This document shows positions 10,458 to 15,935 of a DNA stretch of 16,957 nt, piece after piece. Positions within the stretch are counted from its first letter, which is position 1. Every line of letters starts with the position of its first letter. Origin of the DNA: Candidatus Parcubacteria bacterium (lineage in GTDB: Bacteria; Patescibacteriota; Patescibacteriia; Patescibacteriales; UBA12075). The position numbers were made by a program, and so were the translations under genes. The notes below the pieces were generated by a model. The model had not been told where the DNA came from, ran no database searches, and saw only the letters and a program-made list of their open reading frames with translations. The stretch covers positions 1 to 16,957 of the forward strand of contig JAGLNE010000021.1 in assembly GCA_023139655.1 (NCBI GenBank), given 5' to 3'.

Positions 10458-12104
10458 ATGATAAAAATAAAGTATAAAGCAATTCAAGAATTATTAAAAA
10501 AATCGATTAAAAGTCGGGAGGATTTGATGCGGGAAAAACGGAAAATCGCTAAACAATTTAGTGTTGGCATAATGGATAACTCAGAAATGATTAGAATTTA
10601 TAATAAGCTGATCAAGCAAGGCAAGGTAAAGCGATCAGCTGATTTTGAAAGATTGATCCGCAAGCGCGCGGTACGGACGTTATCCGGGATCGCGCCAGTA
10701 GCGGTCCTGACCAAGCCGTATCCCTGCCCGGGTAAGTGTATTTATTGCCCAACCGAAAAGGACGTACCGCAGAGCTATCTATCAAACGAACCGGCGGTGA
10801 TGCGGGCGATTCGCTGTAAATACAATCCATATATTCAGGTGCAGGATCGCTTGCGAGCCTTAGTCGCCAACGGGCATGAACCAACCAAGATAGAATTAAT
10901 TGTGATTGGCGGAACTTGGTCTTATTTGCCGCGTAGGTATAAGTATTGGTACATAGCGAATTTGTTTAAGGGAGCGAATGATTATAAAGCTGTCATTCTG
11001 AGGCCGAAGGCCGAAGAATCTCGTGGAATCAGAAATGGTCAAGTTAAGACGGGATCCTTCGCTTCGCTCAGGATGACATTGAAAAGTGAGCAGAAGCGGA
11101 ATGAGAAGGCGAAGTATAGGATTATTGGTCTTACTTTGGAAACGCGGCCGGATTATATAGATGATAAAGAGTTAATTGAAATGCGAGAGCTTGGTTGTAC
11201 TCGGGTGGAGATCGGGGTGCAGGCGATTGATGATAAGATTTTAAAGATTAATAAACGCGGGCATGGGGTTAAAGAAGTTGCGGACGCGACTAAATTATTA
11301 AAGAATTATGGTTTTAAAGTAACTTATCATATTATGCCTGGTTTGCCCGGCTCAACCCCGGCTAAAGATATTAAAATGTTTAAACAGTTATTTACGGACG
11401 AGCGTTTCCAACCGGATCAGATCAAGTTTTATCCCACTGTGGTTACTAAGGGTAGTTTGCTTTACCGCTGGTGGAAGAGCGGCAAGTATAAGCCGTATTC
11501 AGCTAAGCAGTTAGAAAGTTTGATAATAAAATGTAAGGCAGCTGTGCCTAAGTATGTGCGGATAATCCGTTTGATCCGTGATATACCCGGAGTTTCAATT
11601 ATCGCCGGTAACAAAATAACAAATTTACGGCAAGTGCTTAAGGATAAGGGCGTTAAATGTAATTGTATACGATGCAGGGAAGCGCGGGAAAAACAATTAC
11701 GAATTACGAATTACGAATTACGAATTATTAAATATCAGGCTTCGGGCGGTAAAGAGTATTTTATTTCTTATGAATCAAAGGATGGGAAAACGCTTTATGG
11801 TTTTTGTCGGTTAAGATTAATTGAAGCCAAAAGGGAACTAAGTTCCGAAGCTTCGGAACTTAGTTCCCTTTTTAAAGGCGCAATAATTCGGGAATTGCAT
11901 GTGTATGGAGAATTAGTGTCAGTTGGCGGTAATAAACGAGTTCAGCATGTCGGACTAGGGAAGAAGCTATTAAAAGAAGCAGAGCAAATAGCTAAAAAAA
12001 CAGGATACCAGAAAATAACAATTATTTCCGGCATTGGCGTGCGTGGCTATTATCGTAAGCTTGGCTATAGACTAAATAATACTTATATGGTAAAAAAAGA
12101 ATAG
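10458..12104 (+). CDS. elp3: Elp3-type tRNA U34 modification enzyme (radical SAM + acetyltransferase)
   Basis: Single-protein Elp3 as in archaea and some bacteria: a radical SAM domain plus a GNAT domain that together make the carboxymethyl group on wobble uridine of tRNA. 548 aa. The [4Fe-4S] motif is PCPGKCIYCP with Cys90, Cys94 and Cys97 (CX3CX2C). GGTWSYLPRRY (151-161), GLTLETRPDYID (224-235), VEIGVQA and HIMPGLPGS follow. The GNAT part (about 470-548) has RELHVYGELV, VGLGKKLLKEAE (acetyl-CoA loop) and GVRGYYRKLGYRL. Three repeat-derived segments interrupt regions that are not conserved: residues about 178-207 (inverted-repeat element), 413-424 (heptad array) and 458-472 (palindrome), all in frame. 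The ATG at 10458 lacks a Shine-Dalgarno site. prs follows 48 bp later with no terminator between. Confidence 0.93.
   Translation: MIKIKYKAIQELLKKSIKSREDLMREKRKIAKQFSVGIMDNSEMIRIYNKLIKQGKVKRSADFERLIRKRAVRTLSGIAPVAVLTKPYPCPGKCIYCPTEKDVPQSYLSNEPAVMRAIRCKYNPYIQVQDRLRALVANGHEPTKIELIVIGGTWSYLPRRYKYWYIANLFKGANDYKAVILRPKAEESRGIRNGQVKTGSFASLRMTLKSEQKRNEKAKYRIIGLTLETRPDYIDDKELIEMRELGCTRVEIGVQAIDDKILKINKRGHGVKEVADATKLLKNYGFKVTYHIMPGLPGSTPAKDIKMFKQLFTDERFQPDQIKFYPTVVTKGSLLYRWWKSGKYKPYSAKQLESLIIKCKAAVPKYVRIIRLIRDIPGVSIIAGNKITNLRQVLKDKGVKCNCIRCREAREKQLRITNYELRIIKYQASGGKEYFISYESKDGKTLYGFCRLRLIEAKRELSSEASELSSLFKGAIIRELHVYGELVSVGGNKRVQHVGLGKKLLKEAEQIAKKTGYQKITIISGIGVRGYYRKLGYRLNNTYMVKKE
10991..11078. repeat. 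Inverted-repeat element inside elp3
   Basis: The ends TGTCAT (10991) and ATGACA (11073-11078) are inverted. The arms continue as TCTGAGGCCGAAGGCCGAAG on the left and CTTCGCTTCGCTCAGGATG on the right, imperfectly complementary over about 28 bp. This form (TGTCATTCTGAG ... CTTCGCTCAGGATGACA) is the layout of a palindromic repeat I have seen in many bacterial genomes. Translated in frame it yields VILRPKAEES...KTGSFASLRMT, residues about 178-207. It carries the 13-mer TCGCTTCGCTCAG shared with 10280-10292. Confidence 0.85.
11695..11729 (+). repeat. Heptad array inside elp3 (5 units)
   Basis: Four AATTACG units followed by AATTATT, in strict 7-bp register. It is read in frame as LRITNYELRII, residues about 413-424, just after a CNCIRCRE segment of Elp3. 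Three units equal seven codons, so addition of three units keeps the frame. Confidence 0.9.
11829..11872. repeat. Perfect 44-bp palindrome inside elp3
   Basis: Each of the 22 bases from 11829 to 11850 is complementary to its partner from 11872 to 11851, with no unpaired centre. The half-site includes GGGAACTAAGTTCCGAAG, itself containing the GGAACT/AGTTCC sub-palindrome. Translated in frame it gives residues about 458-472 (KRELSSEASELSSLF) between the FCRLRL strand and the KGAIIRELHVYG strand of the GNAT domain. Confidence 0.95.
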
Positions 12105-12142
12105 ATAGAAAATAAAAACTAAAATGTAGCATTAACAATTTG

Positions 12143-12150
12143 AAAGGGGG
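12143..12150 (+). promoter_or_regulatory. Shine-Dalgarno site of prs
   Basis: AAAGGGGG, 2 nt before the ATG at 12153 and 5 nt before a second ATG at 12156. The spacing suits the second ATG better (315 aa instead of 316). Confidence 0.7.
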
Positions 12151-12152
12151 AA

Positions 12153-13103
12153 ATGATGGTAGATACCAATGGTTTTGTAGTGTTTTCTGGAAACTCTAAT
12201 CCACTGCTCGCAAAAAAGATTTGTGACTATTTAGGTGTGCCGGTTGGTGAAGCTAAAGTTAAAACATTTAGCGACGGCGAGATTCAAATTGAAATCGATG
12301 AGAACGTTCGCTCTAAAGATGTGTTTATTGTTCAGCCAACCTGTAAACCGGTAAATAATAATCTGGTTGAACTACTTTTAATGTTAGATGCATTTAAGCG
12401 TTCCTCGGCTGGTAGAATTACGGCCGTAATACCGTATTATGGCTATGCCCGGCAGGACAAAAAGGTGGCCCCCCGTGTTCCAATTAGCGCGAAACTTGTT
12501 GCAGATATGTTGGAGGTTGCTGGAGCAAACAGGATAATCACTATGGATTTGCATGCCGGCCAGATTCAGGGGTTTTTTAATATTCCGGTTGATAATCTTT
12601 ATGCTTCCTTGGTTCAGATTGAGCAAATTAGAAAAAAATTTGGTAATAATTTAGTAATTGTTTCACCTGATGCGGGCGGAGCGGAAAGAGCCAGAGCCTT
12701 TGCCAAAAGGCTCCAAGCAGATTTGGCTGTAGTGGACAAGCGGAGAGACGCGCCAAATCAAGCCAGGGCTATGGCAGTTATTGGAAGTGTTGCAGGGAAA
12801 ATTGCAATTATTTTAGATGATATGGTGGATACTGCCGGGACATTGATAGAAGCGGCTGACGCTATTATCAAAAATGGCGCTATAGAAGTTCATTCCTGTT
12901 GTGCTCATGCGGTTTTATCCGGCACAGCAGTGGATAAAATTGATGATTCAAAGTTTAAAACTCTAGCGGTTACGGATTCAATCCCCTTGAGTAAAAAAGC
13001 CATGGCTTGTAAAAAAATTAAAGTACAGTCTATCGCCGAGATGTTTGGAGAAGCCATTATCCGAAGTTATAAAGGCGATTCAGTAACGTCTTTGTTCGTT
13101 TAA
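12153..13103 (+). CDS. prs: Ribose-phosphate pyrophosphokinase
   Basis: Makes PRPP from ribose-5-P and ATP for purine, pyrimidine, His, Trp and NAD synthesis. The 316-aa length is standard. Landmarks: [13 protein letters not shown] (10-22), [61 protein letters not shown], then [21 protein letters not shown], and the PRPP-binding loop [13 protein letters not shown]. The catalytic Lys/Arg loop ([10 protein letters not shown]) is intact. Two ATGs stand in tandem; the Shine-Dalgarno site (12143-12150) favours the second, a difference of one residue. It follows elp3 by 48 bp with no terminator and probably shares its transcript. A strong terminator follows. Confidence 0.97.
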   Translation: MMVDTNGFVVFSGNSNPLLAKKICDYLGVPVGEAKVKTFSDGEIQIEIDENVRSKDVFIVQPTCKPVNNNLVELLLMLDAFKRSSAGRITAVIPYYGYARQDKKVAPRVPISAKLVADMLEVAGANRIITMDLHAGQIQGFFNIPVDNLYASLVQIEQIRKKFGNNLVIVSPDAGGAERARAFAKRLQADLAVVDKRRDAPNQARAMAVIGSVAGKIAIILDDMVDTAGTLIEAADAIIKNGAIEVHSCCAHAVLSGTAVDKIDDSKFKTLAVTDSIPLSKKAMACKKIKVQSIAEMFGEAIIRSYKGDSVTSLFV

Positions 13104-13121
13104 TTGAATTTATCAAAATAC

Positions 13122-13160
13122 AAAGGGCATTCCAAATGGAGATGGAATGCCCTTTCTTTT
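13122..13160 (+). terminator. Terminator between prs and the PGI/PMI gene
   Basis: Perfect 13-bp stem AAAGGGCATTCCA (13122-13134) with TGGAATGCCCTTT (13143-13155), 8-nt loop and a CTTTTATTT tail. It lies between convergent genes; the minus-strand tail is weaker, so it primarily serves prs but may stop both. Confidence 0.9.
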
Positions 13161-13172
13161 ATTTAAAAATAT

Positions 13173-14249
13173 TTATTTTTTCAGCTGCTCCTTAAACCAA
13201 TCCACATAAGGGATTTTGACCGGGTCAACTTGGTTAAGAATGCCCATATAATAACTAAGCCAGGCACCGAGTTGTAAAAGCTCAAAGGCCTGGGTTAATT
13301 TATCTTTAGCTTTTAGCTGATGGCTGACCACTGGTATTTTATTCTTTTTAATTACTTGCTTGGTTAGCTGGCTACGTTTTTGGATGCGCTTATCATAGAG
13401 AAGGGAATCAAAGAAAACCGCAACTAGATTCTTTTTATTACTTACCGGGTATTTAAGGCCTTCCATAGTGTAGTGGTTCATGTCTGAGAGCTCCAGATAA
13501 GTGGCAAAATTTTTAGAGCTTTCGTTTATTTGATTGCGGATTATGTGAGTGTTTCCTTTAAGGTGTTCGGCGCTAATTAGAATTGGCGTTTTTTTGTTTA
13601 TTAATAATGCTAGCTTTTTAGCTTGGTTATTCTTGGTTGGTACATTGGGACGTAGTTTTCTAGTAAGGAGTTCAAGTTTGTTTATTATCGCTTCAATTTC
13701 ATCAACTTTGATTTTGAACAGTCCAGCCTTAGCCAGTATCACCGCTTGGCCAAAAATGGAATAGCCCAGACCCAGGCGGGGTTGGCCGGAAGGATTATAT
13801 TCGGGCTTAAAAATATATCCGGGGATATTGTCTTTAAGCATTAGTTTCATCAATTTACTTTTTGGGCTGTTTTCCGTAATGGCCGCAAGACAAGCCTTTT
13901 TCTTTACAGCTTCCTTGGCAGCTGCCAGAACCTCTTCGGTAGTACCTGAGTAAGATGAAAGCAAAACCAAGGTGTTCTTATTAACGTGGGCCGGGAGATG
14001 ATAATCAGGAATAATCGTGATTGGCACTTTGATTTGATCGGACCAAGCAGAACGGGTAAAGTGCGTACCCAGGTTAGAGCCGCCCATGCCGCAGACAACG
14101 ACCTGCGTAACCTGACTGTACTCACGCGGGATTTTTACCAGGCGAGACTCTGTAAGCACTTGCCGCATTTGGTCCGGCAAGTATTCTATTGATTTACCCA
14201 CAAAATGCGGATCCAATTTTTTAAAGAGTTTTTGGTCATCAAGATTCAT
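13173..14249 (-). CDS. Bifunctional phosphoglucose/phosphomannose isomerase
   Basis: SIS-domain isomerase of the bifunctional PGI/PMI family that links glucose-6-P, fructose-6-P and mannose-6-P. 358 aa, near the usual length. Motifs: VVCGMGGSNLGTHF (51-64) sugar-phosphate loop, LLSSYSGTTEEVLAA (96-110), RNQINESSKNFA (238-249) with catalytic Glu243, and ELSDMNHYTMEGL (253-265) with His259; the PVKIPYVDWFKEQL tail is typical. The start is placed at the ATG 14247-14249. The frame is open to a TTG at 14288, but the promoter at 14277-14305 would begin RNA near 14270, so the longer start cannot be in the transcript. No Shine-Dalgarno site; leader about 20 nt. It feeds mannose-6-P to the mutase at 7624-9015. 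Confidence 0.92.
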   Translation of the reverse strand: MNLDDQKLFKKLDPHFVGKSIEYLPDQMRQVLTESRLVKIPREYSQVTQVVVCGMGGSNLGTHFTRSAWSDQIKVPITIIPDYHLPAHVNKNTLVLLSSYSGTTEEVLAAAKEAVKKKACLAAITENSPKSKLMKLMLKDNIPGYIFKPEYNPSGQPRLGLGYSIFGQAVILAKAGLFKIKVDEIEAIINKLELLTRKLRPNVPTKNNQAKKLALLINKKTPILISAEHLKGNTHIIRNQINESSKNFATYLELSDMNHYTMEGLKYPVSNKKNLVAVFFDSLLYDKRIQKRSQLTKQVIKKNKIPVVSHQLKAKDKLTQAFELLQLGAWLSYYMGILNQVDPVKIPYVDWFKEQLKK

Positions 14250-14276
14250 ATTGTTATTGTTAGTGAGTATATATTT

Positions 14277-14305
14277 ATTATAATTCAACTTGATTTTTAA
14301 ATCAA
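14277..14305 (-). promoter_or_regulatory. Strong promoter of the PGI/PMI gene
   Basis: Minus-strand -35 TTGATT (14300-14305), 17-bp spacer, consensus -10 TATAAT (14277-14282). RNA start is predicted near 14270, downstream of the TTG at 14288 and upstream of the ATG at 14249. Confidence 0.8.
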
Positions 14306-14318
14306 TTTATGGTAATTT

Positions 14319-14353
14319 AGTAAACAGAAAACAGACAATAGAAAACAGAAATA
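14319..14353. repeat. Heptad array in the PGI/PMI-yebC gap (5 units)
   Basis: AGTAAAC, AGAAAAC, AGACAAT, AGAAAAC, AGAAATA in strict 7-bp register. It faces an inverted heptad run (GYTATCT = AGATARC) at 14445-14465 on the other side of the 180-bp gap. Confidence 0.75.
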
Positions 14354-14444
14354 AAGTTATGTTGCCTGTTTTTTAATCTTAGAAAATTAATTAAGTATTA
14401 AGGCGGATATAAGCTGATAGATGAATATTTTTTCTGTTTTTTTT

Positions 14445-14465
14445 GCTATCTGTTATCTGCTATCT
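14445..14465 (+). repeat. Heptad array before yebC (3 units)
   Basis: GCTATCT, GTTATCT, GCTATCT, ending 4 nt before the yebC ATG. Read on the minus strand these are AGATAGC/AGATAAC, resembling the AGAAAAC units at 14319-14353 in inverse orientation. Confidence 0.75.
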
Positions 14466-14469
14466 AGTA

Positions 14470-15195
14470 ATGTCCGGACATTCTAAGTGGGCGACAATCA
14501 AAAGAGCAAAGGGGGCAAAAGACGCTAAGCGGGGCGCAATTTTTACCAAGCTTGGGAAGATGATCACTGTAGCTGCCAAAGAAAAGGGCGGAGACATGGA
14601 AACTAACTTTAGCCTACGCATGGCCATGGACAAGGCTAAGGCGGCCAATATGCCCAAGGATAATATTGAGAAGGCAATCAAACGGGGTACGGGCGAGCTT
14701 GCTGGTGGCCAAATTGAAGAACTGATGTATGAAGGTTTTGGTCCGGCTAAGTCTCAGTTTGTCGTTAGATCCTTAACTGATAATAAAAACCGGAGTGCAG
14801 CTACTATTCGCCATTCATTTACTAAATACGGCGGATCTTTGGGCGCGGTAATGTGGAATTTCGTACAAAAAGGGGTAATTAGAATTATGAATGAAGAATT
14901 AAGAATTAAGAATGTGAGTATTGATGATATTGAGCTTGAATTAATTGACGTTGGGGCGGACGATATTCAAAAAGAAGAAGATGGTGTTACAATTATCACT
15001 AGTATTGAGGATTTGCAGTCCGTAAAAAAATATTTTGACGATAAAGATATTAAAACCGAATCAGCTGAGGTTGAATACGTTGCCAAGGAAGAATTAAAGC
15101 TAGGTGAGGGCGATAGGGAAAAGTATGAGAAATTTATAGAAGAGCTGGAGGATAATGAGGATGTTTCTGATTTTTACTCTAACGTGAACGTGTAG
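14470..15195 (+). CDS. yebC: YebC/PmpR family translation or transcription factor
   Basis: YebC/TACO1 family, known as a DNA-binding regulator (PmpR) in some bacteria and as a factor that helps ribosomes through proline-rich stretches in others. 241 aa from ATG 14470, which begins the invariant MSGHSKWATIKRAKGAKDAKRG; the frame is open nine codons upstream, but homology starts here. Later landmarks: FTKLGKMITVAAKEKGGD, NMPKDNIEKAIKRGTG, MYEGFGPAKSQFVVRSLTDNKNRSA (split by description only), RHSFTKYGGSLG, and FVQKGVI. After KGVI, residues 137-148 (RIMNEELRIKN) come from a heptad array and look longer than in ordinary YebC. No Shine-Dalgarno site. ruvC follows, as is common in bacteria, here 103 bp downstream across a repeat array. 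Confidence 0.94.
   Translation: MSGHSKWATIKRAKGAKDAKRGAIFTKLGKMITVAAKEKGGDMETNFSLRMAMDKAKAANMPKDNIEKAIKRGTGELAGGQIEELMYEGFGPAKSQFVVRSLTDNKNRSAATIRHSFTKYGGSLGAVMWNFVQKGVIRIMNEELRIKNVSIDDIELELIDVGADDIQKEEDGVTIITSIEDLQSVKKYFDDKDIKTESAEVEYVAKEELKLGEGDREKYEKFIEELEDNEDVSDFYSNVNV
14879..14913 (+). repeat. Heptad array inside yebC (5 units)
   Basis: TTAGAAT, TATGAAT, GAAGAAT, TAAGAAT, TAAGAAT in 7-bp register. Translated in frame as residues about 137-148. It lies between the conserved KGVI strand and the ID..ELELIDVGADDI helix, where family members normally have only a short loop. Confidence 0.75.
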
Positions 15196-15272
15196 CACAT
15201 AACACATAGCACATAGCATGGAACACATAGCACGTAGCACGTAACATATAACATACAACACATAGCACATTT
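15196..15272 (+). repeat. Long heptad array after yebC (11 units)
   Basis: Eleven 7-bp units without a gap, consensus CACATAG/A, beginning with CACATAA, CACATAG and with one off-type unit CATGGAA at position four. It begins directly after the yebC stop codon and ends 27 bp before the ruvC ATG. The off-type unit is in a similar context in the array at 15771-15826 (TATGGAA after three CACATAR units). Confidence 0.95.
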
Positions 15273-15282
15273 AGATAAATTG

Positions 15283-15310
15283 TTATGCGCTGTGTGTTAT
15301 GTGTTGTGTG
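15283..15310 (+). repeat. Inverted heptad run over the ruvC start (4 units)
   Basis: TTATGCG, CTGTGTG, TTATGTG, TTGTGTG. Their complements are CGCATAA, CACACAG, CACATAA and CACACAA, so this is the same unit family as 15196-15272 in inverse orientation, 10 bp away. The ruvC ATG (15299-15301) is part of the third unit. Confidence 0.85.
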
Positions 15311-15784
15311 ATATTAGGTATTGACCCCGGGATCGCTGATACCGGTTTTGGGGTTATAGAAAAGAATAAGGACGGTAATTCGCGCTGTTTGGATTATGGG
15401 ACGATTAAAACTTCGTCCAAGTTGGATTTGCCAGAGCGCTTGGTGATATTGGGTAAGGAATTAGATATTATAATAAAAAAGTATCAGCCAAAGATTGTCG
15501 GAGTAGAGCAATTATTTTTTTGCAAGAACGTGAAAACCGCTTTAACGGTCGGGCAGGCCCGCGGGGTCATTCTCTATGTTATTCAACAGAATAATTTACT
15601 AGTTGCGGAATTTACACCCTTGCAAATAAAACAGGCAGTATCAACTTATGGTCAGGCAAGCAAATTACAGGTGCAGAAAATGGTTAAATTGATTTTAAAT
15701 CTAGATATTGTACCCAAACCGGATGATGCCGCTGACGCATTGGCCGTGGCAATATGTAGCGCGAATTCAGCACGCAGCACATAA
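15299..15784 (+). CDS. ruvC: Holliday junction endonuclease RuvC
   Basis: RuvC is the homodimeric resolvase that cuts Holliday junctions with RuvAB. 161 aa, normal length. Active site: ILGIDPGIADTGFGV with Asp9, GVEQLFF with Glu70, and PDDAADALAVAICS with Asp143 and Asp146; TVGQARGV and STYGQASKLQVQKMV are family signatures. The first codons (MCCV) and the last (SARST, stop) are built from 7-bp repeat arrays at 15283-15310 and 15771-15826. A GTG at 15308 would give a start MILGIDPG without the repeat-coded residues and cannot be excluded. No Shine-Dalgarno site. It follows yebC; ruvA and ruvB are not next to it. The next gene is glgA. Confidence 0.93.
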   Translation: MCCVILGIDPGIADTGFGVIEKNKDGNSRCLDYGTIKTSSKLDLPERLVILGKELDIIIKKYQPKIVGVEQLFFCKNVKTALTVGQARGVILYVIQQNNLLVAEFTPLQIKQAVSTYGQASKLQVQKMVKLILNLDIVPKPDDAADALAVAICSANSARST

Positions 15785-15826
15785 CACATAGCACATAATA
15801 TGGAACACGCAATACATAACACATCT
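15771..15826 (+). repeat. Heptad array over the ruvC stop (8 units)
   Basis: CACGCAG, CACATAA, CACATAG, CACATAA, TATGGAA, CACGCAA, TACATAA, CACATCT. The ruvC stop TAA (15782-15784) is the end of the second unit, and the last four residues of RuvC come from the array. The unit order parallels the start of the array at 15196. Confidence 0.92.
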
Positions 15827-15831
15827 TTGTT

Positions 15832-15876
15832 ATCAGCGTTAAATCTGCGTAGCTATCCGCGTAAAATCAGCGTTAA
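15832..15876. repeat. ATCNGCG array upstream of glgA (4 units)
   Basis: ATCAGCGTTAA, ATCTGCGTAGCT, ATCCGCGTAAA, ATCAGCGTTAA: unit lengths 11, 12, 11, 11, as in the array before trpS (3591-3635). It lies 59 bp before the glgA ATG. Confidence 0.8.
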
Positions 15877-15886
15877 AAAGGTTTAA

Positions 15887-15914
15887 TTTGTAGTTAATTT
15901 AGATTATCTATAAA
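15887..15914 (+). promoter_or_regulatory. Weak candidate promoter of glgA
   Basis: -35-like TTTGTA (15887-15892), 16-bp spacer, -10 TATAAA (15909-15914). The -35 is poor. The leader would be about 15 nt, too short for a Shine-Dalgarno site, in keeping with its absence. Confidence 0.3.
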
Positions 15915-15935
15915 ATGTTTTAGAAGCTTTAATCC

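Noticed and set aside
15196..15826. CRISPR array
   Set aside because: Units are 7 bp and contiguous, without unique spacers, and no cas gene is near.
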